A stretch of 64,000 bases of DNA from Monomorium pharaonis (Eukaryota > Arthropoda > Insecta > Hymenoptera > Formicidae): NCBI RefSeq assembly GCF_013373865.1, contig NC_050467.1:7773237-7837236 (forward strand), written 5' to 3'. Both the position numbers and the translations under genes were made by a program. Shown here one piece after another: positions 1 through 11,562 of the stretch. Positions within the stretch are counted from its first letter, which is position 1; the number at the start of each line of letters is the position of its first letter. The notes below the pieces were generated by a model. The model made no database searches. It was not told where the DNA came from and worked only from the letters and a program-made list of their open reading frames with translations.

Positions 1-264
1 TTATTTAATATTTTTCAATTTCGCATGCTCTCGCTTTGTCATACACCATTTTGAAAAAAATTATTACGCAAAATTTTACTAAATCAATTCTTAAAGTAGA
101 CATTTGAAGCTTTAATTTTTTTTTTTTTAGAAACCTTTTTAGAAGTTATCGTCATTGGAAGTTTAGTGATTTTTTGACAAATTTTAGGTGTACCGCTTTT
201 TTTCGACTGAGTGTATTTAAAAAAATATTTATATGATAGTTGGAAAGCTTCACTAATTATGTAG
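1..264. other. AT-rich sequence, nothing recognised
   Basis: AT-rich sequence with homopolymer runs. I see no open reading frame, RNA gene or clear repeat end here. Confidence 0.5.
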
Positions 265-790
265 CGTAAATCAAGTGTAAAGAGGAAGTGAATCTATGTA
301 AAGAAAGAGTCACAAAAGCTTATAAATAAAACTTCTGAGGAACAGATTGAAATATCGGAACCTAAAGAAAGTGAAGATTAAGATAACATTGCACTTATTG
401 AAACAATATGGCATATTAACAATACTAAAAAATTATAAGAAATGATATTTATTTTTTATTTTTTTACGAACAGAGCAAAAATAGATTTTTTCATATTTCA
501 CATACTATTTCGCATATGTAAAAATCAGTAAAAAATTGTAATACTTTATATTTATTTATAAAAATATAAGTTAACTATACATGTTTCATCCTTCTGACAA
601 CATCTATTGAAATAATGTATACCAAATATGTATGCGTTAACATAAAGTATTCATAAATTATCACGAAGCATTAGGATGCGTACGATCTTCGAAGTCAAAC
701 AACGTCGGGAGTGGTTAACACTTGGATGGGTGACCGTTTTTTCAGGCGTAGAAATTAAATATGTTCTAATACCCAATGAGCACAATAATG
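265..790 (+). repeat. 5S-bearing repeat, copy 1
   Basis: This is the first of three long copies of one dispersed repeat (the others are 1100-1680 and 61365-61960, both on the minus strand). Shared landmarks in order are AATCAAGTGTAAAG, GGCATATTAA, AACATGTATAGTTAACT in reverse, a 5S rRNA-like stretch, and a T-run followed by CAGG. With the copy at 1100-1680 it forms an inverted pair. The family has about 400 bases upstream of the 5S-like part and roughly 100 after it. It could be a 5S-derived SINE or a larger element that captured 5S sequence. Confidence 0.65.
676..741 (+). repeat. 5S rRNA-like segment in repeat copy 1
   Basis: The stretch reads like the middle and 3' part of 5S rRNA, including GATCTTCGAAGT, CAACGTCGGG and ACTTGGATGGGTGACCG, which cover the internal Pol III control region. 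It stops at ACCG and is followed at once by TTTTTT. The 5' third and the last part of 5S are absent, so it is not a functional 5S gene. Confidence 0.75.
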
Positions 791-1099
791 TTTGAAAAAT
801 ATTTTTTAAAACGTTTAAAAAACATTTTTAAACATTTAAAAAACATTTAAATAATGGGATAAGTCCCTTTTTTTTCATGAAAAAAATGTTTATTTTACAT
901 TTAAAAAAATATTCTGTTATTATTTAATAAACATTTATTTAACGTTTAAACAAATTGTTTTAAAATATTTACTTTTATTACTAAACATTTGCTTAATGTT
1001 TTAAAAGCAAAAAATTATTTGCATTATTCAATCATTTTGATAAATTCAACGTAACCTCACCAGTCCAGCATCGCTTAATTTCTACGATAATTTAGGGGA

Positions 1100-1680
1100 G
1101 AAGACTATACATGTTTCAGCCAACCCACAGTTGTACCTCTTAAAACATGTTTAATTTATACACCTGAAAAAACGGTTACCCATCCAACTGTTAGCCACCG
1201 TCGACGTTGCTTGACTTTGAAGATCGTACGCAACCTAACATTTTGTGATGATCCATGAGTACTTTGTGTTTATTTATACATATTTGTTACAGATCATTTC
1301 AATAGCTTGTCAAAAGGATGAAACATGTATAGTTAACTCATATTTTAATAATTAAACATAAAGTTTTACAGTTTTTTACTAATTTTTACATATGCGAAAT
1401 AGCTACATGTAGAATGACTTATGAAGATTTATTTTTGCTGTTCGTTAAAAAAATAAAGAATAGATGTCATTTCTTATAATTTTTTAATATTGTTAATATG
1501 CCATATATATTGTTTCGATAATATATATTGTCTTAATCTCGACTTTCTTCATGTTCCAATGTTTCAATTTGTGTCTCTTAGAGATTTCATTTATACGCTT
1601 TTAACACTTATTATATAGATTCATTGTTCTTTTACACTTTTGATTTATGCTCCATAATTAGTAATGCTTCCTAACTAGGA
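1100..1680 (-). repeat. 5S-bearing repeat, copy 2
   Basis: Minus-strand copy of the repeat at 265-790 and 61365-61960. It shares the GATTTATGCTCCAT end, the central AACATGTATAGTTAACT motif and the 5S-like part. It matches 61365-61960 almost from end to end, which gives the best view of the family length, about 590 bp. Confidence 0.65.
1163..1235 (-). repeat. 5S rRNA-like segment in repeat copy 2
   Basis: Read on the minus strand it gives GATCTTCAAAGTCAAGCAAC, then CGGTGGCTAACAGTTGGATG, then GGTAACCG, followed by TTTTTTCAGG. It is the same truncated 5S piece with the same terminal T-run as the other copies. Confidence 0.72.
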
Positions 1681-2540
1681 GTCAAATATTTTTTAAAATA
1701 ATATTTTAAACTTTTTTAATGTAAAATAATTACTACATAAACATTAAATAAATGTTACATAAATATTATTTTAAATAATTTATTAAAATGTCAAGTTAAT
1801 ATTAATAAAAATATTAATTAAATATTATATAAATATTTGTCCTAATCATTATTTTAAATGATTAATTATTGTAACATAAATATTAAATCATTATTAAATC
1901 AACATTTTTTTAAATATTATTTTAAACAATTTTTTAAATGTAAAATAAAATTACATAAATATTAAATAAATATTATTTAAATAATTTTTTTAAATTATTA
2001 TTTTTAATAAAAAATTAATTAAAAATATTAAATATTAAATATTTAATAAATATTAAATAAATATTATTTATACAATAAACAGTAATAATAAATTTAAAAA
2101 ATATTGTGTGCTTCCTGGGCAGGTACTGTGTAGCTTGGTTGAAACATGTATAGTCTTCTCCCCTTTACAAAATTATCGTAGAAATTTATTACATTGATAA
2201 GGTTACGTTGAATTTATAAAATTATTTAATAATGCAATCAATTTTTTGCTTTTGTTATAAATATGTTTAGTAAATATTTAAAAAATCATTTACCAAATGT
2301 CAAAAAAACATTTTCTTAAATTTTAAAACAAATACTTATTAAATGTTAAAAAAAAAGTTCAAACATTTAAAAAAACGTTTTTTTAATTTAAAAAGGGAAT
2401 TTATCTCATTATTTTTAACGTTTTTGAAATGTTTTTTAAATACTATTAAAAACATTTTTTTAATATTGTTTTGCTAATTGAAAAAGGTACCATAAAGGTA
2501 TCACTTAGGTTAATTTGATTATATTGTAATACAGAACGTC

Positions 2541-2910
2541 TTAGAAAGAATGGGGTTTTACATATAACCCAATATAACTTTTAAAATAATAAGTTACCAT
2601 TATAGAATTAAACTTTAATTTTACTAATTTCATAAATTTTTTTTCATAAATTGTTATATTCTTATGTAAAATATTAATGATTTCATAAATTTTTATATTC
2701 TCAGGTAGAATATAATAACCCAATATAACATTTGAAATGATAAGTTTACCATTCTAAAATTAATACATTTTTAAAGTGTATGTACTGTTTAAGTATAATA
2801 ATCCTTTCTCCTCCAATTTTATTAATTTCATAAATTTTTATATTCTTATGTAGAATATTAATAATTCATAAACTTTTATATTCTCATATATAGAATATAT
2901 AATAAAAGTT
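2541..2910. repeat. AT-rich tandem duplication
   Basis: The block starting ACCCAATATAAC and running through AAGTTACCATT occurs at about 2567 and again at about 2722. The block TTTCATAAATTTTTATATTC with TTATGTAGAATATTAAT repeats several times after it. No gene is visible. Confidence 0.55.
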
Positions 2911-3228
2911 GCATATATTACGTAAAGAACACAGTCGATCTCACTGTGTGTTTACTTAGCGCGAGCCGTGTCTCTTGATATATTCATAGTTTACAAAATA
3001 AATATAAAATAAGGAAATCAATAAAACAACTAAATAATAATCACTGACTCGCTGTTCAAAAAGTAGGTAATTGTAGTAAGATATTAATTTATAATTAAAA
3101 TTTATCTGTAAAAATTACACTTAAAAATGCAGTAGACCAAGAATTAAATACTATGTAATTCATTTTACATACTTTAATGGTTTTAATATAAAAATTAGTA
3201 ACAATTTTTCTTCTCAAAATATTCTGTG
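2911..3228. other. No gene seen
   Basis: AT-rich sequence. The only notable stretch is GCGAGCCGTGTCTCTTGAT near 2958, which resembles sequence near 16258, 47478 and 59776. Confidence 0.4.
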
Positions 3229-3560
3229 CACTGACAAAAAAGGATCCTTAATACAAATAAATATTTATTTGATTAGTACTAATAATATATTTTAAATAGA
3301 AAATCAATAATATTTATTTAAAACATAATACTTTCTATAATTTAGAAAATATTACTTATTTAAAATAAATATTAATTTTTAAAATATGTTACTAGTACTA
3401 TTCAAATAATTATCTGTTTGAATCAAGCATCCTTTCCTATCGATGTAACAAGAAAATAGAAGAATATTACTTATTTGAAATAAATATTAATTTTTTATAA
3501 AATATGTTAGTACTATTCAAATAAATATCTGTTTGAACCAAGCATCTTTTTCTATCAGTG
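3229..3560. mobile_element. Probable MITE, ends CACTGACAAAAA / TTTCTATCAGTG
   Basis: The left end CACTGACAAAAAAGGAT is mirrored by ATCTTTTTCTATCAGTG at the right. The inside is AT-rich and contains a direct duplication of about 120 bp (3345-3465 and 3466-3580) that includes the right end. The ends resemble the MITE at 60377-60653 (CACTGAGAAAAAA). I found no convincing target duplication. Confidence 0.5.
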
Positions 3561-3618
3561 TAACAAGAAAATAGAAGAAAATGTTTCCACACAATAAAAC
3601 TTGATATTTATCTATATT

Positions 3619-4118
3619 CCACATAGCAAAATATATTACAGAAATATCTTCAAAATATCTATAATGTTAGAATATTTGTTGCATAGCAAGAGCCACTATC
3701 AAGATATTTTAAGAATGTTTCTGAAATATCTACTACCTCCAAAATATTTAAATTATATTAATGTTATTTTACCTTAAATGTGAAATATTTAATTTTTATG
3801 TTTATTATCATCTTTAATTCTCATATTTGAAATAGGCTGAAATTTATCTTAAAATATATTACACAGATTAATATATTACACAGAGTTATCTTTAAAGATA
3901 TCTTAAAAATGATTCTGAAATATTTTTAATTTCTACATTTATTCTAATCTTTAATTCTTATATTTAAAAATGTGTCAAAATTCAAGCAAATATTCCAGAG
4001 ATATCCTTTCTCGGATAATACACGATATCAAATAATAATGTCCTATAGAATTTTATGAATCTAAGATACCTTAAAATTAATTTGAAATTATTGATATCTC
4101 ATATATTTTTGCTGTGTG
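3619..4118. mobile_element. Possible MITE with CCACATAGC / GCTGTGTG ends
   Basis: The left end CCACATAGCAAAATATAT is roughly mirrored by ATATATTTTTGCTGTGTG. The inside holds many AGATATTT / AAATATCT motifs near both ends. The layout and ends resemble the better supported element at 60931-62229. No target duplication was recognised, so this member is tentative. Confidence 0.4.
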
Positions 4119-4305
4119 AATCATATTGCATATTTATAACACCATTTTGTTACTTACGTTTCAATAATTTTAAAATTCTTTATATCTTTGATTCAAGACT
4201 TCTATGCAGATTCAGACCACCAATTATCTACATAATAAAAAATTATATTATATAAATTATATATCATAATTATTAATTTTATAAATATTCTTTATACATA
4301 ATATA

Positions 4306-6216
4306 CAGGGTGTAATGTAATCGGAAGCCATCCCGTAATGGAAAGATAGACGGGATCGAGATGAACATAAAAGTCCAATATTGTCTTGGGTTAAGTCTAT
4401 CAATAATCGAGATATAAATTTTTCAAATTGTACGAATGAGAGCGCGCCGTGTGAAGAGTCGAGACGCTCGAGCTGTAGCGCGGCCCACTGTGTCGAGCAT
4501 TGGCTGCCGGCGGCGGGGGGAAGAAAGAGAAGCGGTGCCGCTGCCTGTGCTTCGCCGCCCTCGCGTCTCACCGCACCGCGCTAACACTCGTGGCGATGGC
4601 AGCTATGCACATTCGCGATTACTTGACAAATTAAGAGTTAGCAAAGATATGACAAATTAAATCCGTAATAAACTGCTGTGATTAAGAAAGTCGAAAAAGC
4701 GAAAGCGATAGATATTTATGGAATCTACAAATAATCTAATTTCTATCGTAATTGTGAATAAGTAAATTAATAAAAGTTTTTCGTACATTCACGAAAGATT
4801 CTTTCTTTTTCTTAAATATCTTATTTACAGTATCATACAATTCTAACTTTGTTTCTTATCGAATTGTGTCGTACTGTTAAATCCTTGATGAAAACATTTT
4901 AAAAAATTACCATAAATTCACGATTGATTCTTAAAGTGATAATTTTCTTTTATAAGTGTATTATAATATTTGCCGCATCAAATTCTCTCATCGTTTCTTA
5001 TTGTTTTTTTTTTCCATGGAATGTTAAATTAACGAAGGTTTATCACGATTAATATCTACGATTGATTCTTCATACATTCTCATTTCGTAAATATTTAATT
5101 AGAAAATTATAAAATGCGCGATATATTCATATAATATGTTACACTCATTGTTCATAACACGATAGAAAAATATCTCTTGATGTAACGATTTCACAATAGA
5201 TTATGTCTTCTACGATAATTATGCTTAGAGATGTTCAATATCAAATATTATTAATATAACGAAGAGTTTTTCTTTCATAACGATAGGGAACTCGGAATTT
5301 CTTTTATCTTTAATTACATTATTAATTACGACAGATTTTTACTGATTGATTCAGAATAGATATTAAGAAAAATACCAAAATCTAATTGATTTCTCTTTCG
5401 TAATCCATTACTTGTCTGAATAAAAAAAAAAAAAGAATTTCAAGAAGTGATATCATTGTCTATCGTTCTCTCGTTTCCTGTTAGGAAAGTATATTTTCTT
5501 GTTGGAATATGACAAAATATCTACGGAGACATCATGTTTAATAGTTCTGTTGGAATATGTCGTAAACTTAAGTTCTCTATTGTATAATTACGAAAGAAAA
5601 CGCTTTGTTGTTAACCATACTGGTGACATTAACATCTCCAAGTATAATTACGATCGTAATGTATAATTTATCACGAAATCGTTAGATCAGGCATGATACA
5701 AGATATTTAAAAAAAAGAAAGAATCTTTCGTGAATGTACGAAAAATTTTTATTAATTTACTTATTCACAATTACGATAGAAATTAGATTATTTGTAGATC
5801 CCATAAGTATCTATCGCTTTCGCTCTTTCGACTTTCTTAATCACAGCAGTTTATTACGGTTTTAATTTGTCATATCTTTGCTAACTCCTAATTTGTCAAG
5901 TAATCGCGAATGTGCATAGCTGCCATCGCCACGAGTGTTAGCGCGGTGCGGTGAGACGCGAGGGCGGCGAAGCACAGGCAGCGGCACCGCTTCTCCTTCT
6001 TCCCCCCGCCGCCGGCAGCCAATGCTCGACACAGTGGGCCGCGCTACAGCTCGAGCGTCTCGGCTCTTCACACGGCGCGCTCTCATTCGTACAATTTGAA
6101 AAATTTATATCTCGATTATTGATAGACCTAACCCAAGACAATATTGGACTTTTATGTTCATCTCGATCCCATCTATCTTTCCATTACGGGATGGCTTCCG
6201 ATTACATTACACCCTG
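4306..6216. mobile_element. Foldback element with about 520-bp terminal inverted repeats
   Basis: The ends are CAGGGTGTAATGTAATCGG and its reverse complement, with a TA on each side (4304-4305 and 6217-6218). The arms 4306-4830 and 5701-6216 are nearly identical inverted copies. The spacer of about 870 bp is AT-rich. Each arm contains a GC-rich block of about 170 bp at 4430-4590 and 5940-6090, unlike its surroundings. TA flanks and long inverted repeats fit a non-autonomous Tc1/mariner-type element. Small open frames in the arms mirror each other and look incidental. Confidence 0.75.
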
Positions 6217-6218
6217 TA

Positions 6219-6988
6219 TATATATACTCACGTTATTACACGATGAAATACCTACACGAGCCCAATCAAAAAAATTCTTCACCTGTATAAATTAATAATA
6301 AATTTATTAACATCAACTAAATAAAATTTGAACTATATTAATCTAAATTTTATCAATAATTTAAACTTATTATAATACATTGACCGACACAAATATCTGG
6401 ACATGTCATCAATAAGAAAGAGGTTACAATAAATATATAAATAATCATACACATCTAAAATATCTTATTACCGTGTTATCGACGATTTTGTGAAAAAACA
6501 ACGCACAAATATATAAACTAAATCAAAATGATCATATTTCATGCGATTTCTCATGAGATTTTTCACATACCAGAAATTTGTACCGAAATAATAAAATGAA
6601 TTTACTTAAAATGTTTAAATAAAATAACGTATATATTATAAAATAACGTATAAAATTACCTTTTTATCGCAGAAAACTACAATCTTCCGTAGACAACACA
6701 ATTCACTATCTCTCGACAATAACAGACACAATCACTAACGGTACAATGATCGATTGTGTACGACTATTTTCAGAAAATGCGCTATCAGCTCCGTAATATC
6801 AGAGAAGTATACTGCACCCTCTTGATCATCGACTTTTAAAAAGTCACTATAACGTGCACCGTGTATCATAAAAACTCTGACAGATCGCGATTTTTGCGAC
6901 TCGCGATACGCAATATCCAATGAGAGCTCTGTTTTTTCGAAAAAGGGTGTCACGCGTCGCGAAATCGCGCTGGTCCACCGGAGCCCTA
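6219..6988. other. No gene supported; one 110-codon open frame
   Basis: AT-rich to 6700. A minus-strand open frame at 6735-7067 runs into the left arm of the next palindrome, which argues against a real gene. I do not recognise its product. Confidence 0.35.
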
Positions 6989-9709
6989 ATAGTCTAGTAG
7001 AATTAGCTTCAAAAAGGGCCGTTTTGGGAAAAAATTGGTAACTCAGGTTTGACTGTGCGTAAAGCACAATTAATATGCGTAGATTAAGATAGGTATGTTT
7101 GCCACTCGCAAAAAGCTGGGGGTTATTACAAAATTACGGGTTGAAGTAAGGAAAAAGTGGTTTTTTGCTTGCGCCTCGTAAACTAAAAGCGGAATCAAAA
7201 AAAGTTTCAAATAAAAGTTGTAGGTATTAAGTAGATCTACAATAATAAATTTGGTTCATTAAGATCGGTCAATTAGTTTGGTTATAAAGTTGAAAAAACC
7301 ATGAAAAATGGCCATTTCTTAAATTGTTTATAACTTTCTTAAAAATTAACTCAAACATTTGAAATTGTAGAAAAATATAGCTTTTATGACGATAAAAAAG
7401 TGTACTAAATTTCATCAAAAAATATTAACAACTTTTCGAGTAATCTTAATTGTTTATCCAAAACGCGCCCCACTAAAATTTAATTTCTACATTTTTGAGA
7501 CCATGCACAAACCTGAACCAAAGCTTTTTCTCTTCTTAAAAAGTTGCACTATTATATATCGGTATTGCGAAATGTGTGCAATGCAATTAAGTGCCCCAAA
7601 TAAACGTGTAAAAAATAAGCCTTATTAACAATTATATAACTTTTAAAATATTAACGCTATCAACATGGGGTAAAATGCATTTGAAAGGTGCGATTTTTCT
7701 TTAAATTTCAAAAAAAAGAACTTTGTCCTAGGTTACTCAGAAGCCGAGATAATTTTTTTTCTTTGAAAAATCACTGTTGCTACAGTTATAAATATTAAGA
7801 GCTGAAATTTTAACAGCGTCTTATTAAATAGTTAAAGTATCCTTTCCAAAAAGTTCGAAGCGATTCATGAAGATTAACCACTGTAAACGTGTTAACAAAA
7901 GCAGTATCACTCGAGAGCGGCAGCCGGCGGCATGCGCGCGCGCGCTCGTCGGCTGCTAGCGCGTGGCCAGGCGAGCGCGTACAAAATTGATCTGGCGCGT
8001 TCAAATTACTTGAATCGGCAATATCTCGGGAACTAAGCGTCCTAGAAAGACGATTTTTTTTTTAAACTGGGCTATTTCGACGAGACAAGACTAATGAGCT
8101 AAACCATTTTCTTATATCTCCTAAAATAAACGTTCTAATTAATTTTTTTTTTTTTTTAATTAATTATTTCACGCGTTAAATACGTATAAATAATTTATAT
8201 ATCTATGCGGCGTATGCATATGCCTTATGTTATTATAATTTAATTTTTTTATTTTTTTTGTTGCAAGGAATATGTATGTTTTTTATTTTTTTTGCTAATT
8301 TAGTACAATTAACAAACATTTATATATTAAAAAATTAATGTTATATTACTAATATTTAATTGTAAGTTAACGTTCATTTAATAATAACATTAATGCAAAA
8401 ATTATATTAAATTATGCAAAAAAAAATAAGAACATACACATTCCTTGCAACAAAAGTGATAAAAAAATTAAATTATAATAACATAAGGCATATGCATACG
8501 CCGCATAGATATATAAATTATTTATACGTATTTAACGCGTGAAATAATTAATTAAAAAAAGAAAAAAATTAATTAGAACGTTTATTTTAGGAGATATAAA
8601 AAAATTTAGCTCATTAGTCTTGTCTCGTCGAGATAGCCCAGTTTAAAAAAAAAATTGTCTTTCTAGGACGCTTAGTTCCCGAGATATTGCCGATTCAAGT
8701 AATTTGAACGCGCCAGATCAATTTTGTACGCGCTCGCCTGGCCACGCGCTAGCAGCCGACGAGCGCGCGCGCGCATGCCGCCGGCCGCCGCTCTCGAGTG
8801 ATACTGCTTTTGTTAACACGTTTACAGTGGTTAATCTTCATGAATCGCTTCGAACTTTTTGGAAAAGATACTTTAACTATTTAATAAGACGCTGTTAAAA
8901 TTTCAGCTCTTAATATTTATAACTGTAGCAACAGTGATTTTTCAAAGAAAAAAAATTATCTCGGCTTCTGAGTAACCTAGGACAAAGTTCTTTTTTTTGA
9001 AATTTAAAGAAAAATCGCACCTTTCAAATGCATTTTACCCCATGTTGATAGCGTTAATATTTTAAAAGTTATATAATTGTTAATAAGGCTTATTTTTTAC
9101 ACGTTTATTTGAGGCACTTAATTGCATTGCACACATTTCGCAATACCGATATATAATAGTGCAACTTTTTAAGAAGAGAAAAAGCTTTGGTTCAGGTTTG
9201 TGCATGGTCTCAAAAATGTAGAAATTAAATTTTAGTGGGGCGCGTTTTGGATAAACAATTAAGATTACTCGAAAAGTTGTTAATATTTTTTGATGAAATT
9301 TAGTACACTTTTTTATCGTCATAAAAGCTATATTTTTCTACAATTTCAAATGTTTGAGTTAATTTTTAAGAAAGTTATAAACAATTTAAGAAATGGCCAT
9401 TTTTCATGGTTTTTTCAACTTTATAACCAAACTAATTGACCGATCTTAATGAACCAAATTTATTATTGTAGATCTACTTAATACCTACAACTTTTATTTG
9501 AAACTTTTTTTGATTCCGCTTTTAGTTTACGAGGCGCAAGCAAAAAACCACTTTTTCCTTACTTCAACCCGTAATTTTGTAATAACCCCCAGCTTTTTGC
9601 GAGTGGCAAACATACCTATCTTAATCTACGCATATTAATTGTGCTTTACGCACAGTCAAACCTGAGTTACCAATTTTTTCCCAAAAAAAGTCTAATTCTA
9701 CTAGACTAT
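6989..9709. repeat. 2.7-kb palindrome, arms about 1.3 kb
   Basis: The arms 6989-8300 and 8413-9709 are near-identical inverted copies, beginning ATAGTCTAGTAGAATTAG on both sides. The centre is about 110 bp of AT-rich sequence. Each arm has a GC-rich patch (7915-7990, 8720-8795) with GCGCGCGC runs. I see no convincing gene: the mirrored open frames (for example 7386-7628 and 9080-9322) have no recognisable domain. No clear target duplication, so it may be a foldback transposon or an inverted duplication. Confidence 0.75.
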
Positions 9710-9871
9710 AAGTCATGTCGCTCGCGCCACGCGCCAACTCGCGTTAAGTGAATATTTAGTGTGATTGAGGAGCCACATGGGTCGTCAGTGGCACGCTCGA
9801 ACCACGCGCCAGCTTATGTCAAGTAGTGACATGTGGTGCGTTATGGTTATGTTAAGGTAAAGTTATTTTGG

Positions 9872-9968
9872 CTGTGTTTCAAAATTGCTGTCAATAATAA
9901 TGAAAATCTATAGTTTCCGTTACATTCACTACTACAGATTTTCAATATGACAGCAATTCTGAAACAAC
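9872..9968. repeat. Short hairpin element at the left palindrome end
   Basis: TTTCAAAATTGCTGTCAATA pairs with TATGACAGCAATTCTGAAAC, with the inner pair GAAAATCTATAGT / ACTACAGATTTTC. The same inner motifs occur in the hairpin at 11460-11550. The mirror copy is at 15697-15797. Confidence 0.6.
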
Positions 9969-9996
9969 TTCTTTGCGCTTTAATTAATTAATAATC

Positions 9997-10231
9997 GTGT
10001 CGATCGATGGTAGAACCTTGTCGTCGAAGGATATAGCTTCGTGCACAAAAGAAGGTTGCACGCGAGGTCGGACGCACGAGAAGCGCCGGGAGATTGTAGT
10101 CACCCTGAGATTCAAGTCCACGTCCACGCCTGGTTGTAAAGCCGGAGAGGGTATCGGATCACAAATTTATACTTTTGCGACTGCACACACTGGTGAATTT
10201 TGCATCGTCGAACACGTGGATTATACAGAAG
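9997..10231 (+). pseudogene. Possible coding exon of unknown function, left arm
   Basis: Open frame with codon-like composition ending at a good splice donor (CAGAAG followed by GTAAGAG at 10232). There is no ATG at its start and an in-frame stop lies just upstream, next to the hairpin element, so the gene is probably broken at its 5' side. The product has a basic, Cys-containing start and ends with GEFCIVEHVDYTE. I do not recognise a family. Further broken frames follow to about 11040: one at 10330-10440 reads sensibly but is interrupted by stops, and another lies at 10650-10960. The mirror copy is 15434-15668. Confidence 0.35.
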
Positions 10232-11123
10232 GTAAGAGTGTACATGTACCAGCTAAAGACCAGCATGAACCAGCTGTGCGCCCACATAATTAGTCATTTT
10301 TTAATTAATACTGGATTTTATGCTATCATGCAGGCTCTCTTAATGAAAGGATTGGGTAGAGTGAAAATCGCTTTGAAATTAGTTACACCCTCAGTAGCGG
10401 TTACTATACTGACATTGAGACTACCGATCTCTTCCCAAATGTCTGACAAGCTGGTATGTATGTTGTTAATTATTAACATGCCAACTCTGGTCTATCACCT
10501 CAATACCTTGTCACGGGAGTGCATTTTATCGTTCATGAGGGTAAAGGAGATTAGTTTAATAAATATACTTTAGATAATAAATTTCAATCATTAAATAATT
10601 ATTTTATTTAATTTTATATTTAATGTATTCCTGTTGTTTCCTGAATTTCAGAAAATTACTAGATACTGTTACGATATCACGACCAACTAAAGACCTGATA
10701 TTACTGCCGTCGTTAACGAGCTGGATAATTTCGTTGAATACGAATAAAATTGCTTATGGATTTATTAATAAAAGGAATTGTTGCAATCCAATGTCAGGTA
10801 TTTTCAAACCAAAACTTTTTACAGAAATGTTTCTGACCAATGGAAATTTATTATATTATTAACGAAAAAAAATCTACTTATAGAATGTGTTATACTTGAT
10901 GGAATATGGAGATGTGGACTCGTTTACGTTATAAACAGAGGCTTTGATGACTGTCATTGAGAGACTGAATGCAGCTGTAATCTACGATGATTTTAACTTT
11001 TATATTAATATCACTTATTGTAATAAAATTTATGTTTAGAAAAATTAATAGATTGCAAACGTGTATACAATAAAATGTAAGATATCCTACAATATTAAGT
11101 TTTCAATATTACTCGCTTCTCGT
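10232..11123 (+). pseudogene. Decayed coding region of unknown origin, left arm
   Basis: Fragments of sensible protein sequence occur in shifting frames, such as ENRFEISYTLSSGYYTDIE near 10360 and DITAVVNELDNFVEYE near 10700, separated by stops and possible introns (acceptor TTTCAG at about 10650). The whole is mirrored at 14540-15433. I cannot name the gene. It may belong with the exon at 9997-10231. Confidence 0.3.
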
Positions 11124-11184
11124 TACACACACACATACACACGCACGCACGCACGCACGCACACACACACATATATACATACCT
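11124..11184. repeat. CA / GCAC microsatellite
   Basis: Runs of ACAC and GCACGCAC followed by ATAT. The mirror copy lies at about 14483-14540 in the other palindrome arm. Confidence 0.9.
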
Positions 11185-11459
11185 ATATACATTCATTTAA
11201 TAATTTTCTAGATGAAATGATAATAATATGAACTACAGTATTTTTCAAAATTATGACAAAGATTGCTCGACGTAAAGTGATCGATACGCTGATGAATTTG
11301 AAGGCACGAAAGAGAGGTATAGAAAAAAACTAATATCCATTTTACTTTTTTATTTCACACACATATATTGTAATTTTTTATTTTATTTCAAGTTACAAAA
11401 GATATTTTAAACAAATGTTTTTATTTTTTTTACATTATACTATTATACGAACTTAAACT

Positions 11460-11550
11460 GCGTTCCGATATTTGCTATCAGTACTGAAAATCTACAGTAC
11501 ATGTGACGTAAACTATAGATTTTCAGTATTGGCAGCGGATATCGGAACGC
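11460..11550. repeat. Short hairpin element, GCGTTCCGATAT ends
   Basis: GCGTTCCGATATTTGCTATC pairs with its near reverse complement ending ATATCGGAACGC; inner motif CTGAAAATCTA. It lies just downstream of the RGG gene stop. The mirror copy is at 14114-14205. Confidence 0.7.
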
Positions 11551-11562
11551 GTCTTAATAATA

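Larger units (their letters stand above)
780..2480. repeat. AT-rich foldback repeat, arms about 360 bp
   Basis: The sequence at 780-1140 returns in reverse complement at 2110-2480. Shared landmarks are AAACATTTAAAAAAC, the GGGATAAGTCCC-like stretch, TTCAACGTAACCT and ATACATGTTTCAGCCAA. The interval includes 5S-bearing copy 2 and a low-complexity ATT/AAATATT tract at 1690-2105. No coding potential is visible. The exact ends and any target duplication are unclear. Confidence 0.6.

Noticed and set aside
676..741. Functional 5S rRNA gene
   Set aside because: Only the middle and part of the 3' half are present, with an abrupt T-run after ACCG and many substitutions. The other three copies are similarly truncated.
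4257..6295. Mirrored open frames of 67-114 codons in the 1.9-kb foldback
   Set aside because: They occur in several overlapping frames over the GC-rich patches, mirror each other exactly, and have no domain.
6735..7067. 110-codon minus-strand open frame
   Set aside because: It straddles the border of the palindrome, so half of it belongs to the repeat arm. No domain is seen.
7386..9322. Mirrored 80- and 64-codon open frames in the 2.7-kb palindrome
   Set aside because: No recognisable domain, no splice or promoter context, and the noncoding repeat composition extends across them.
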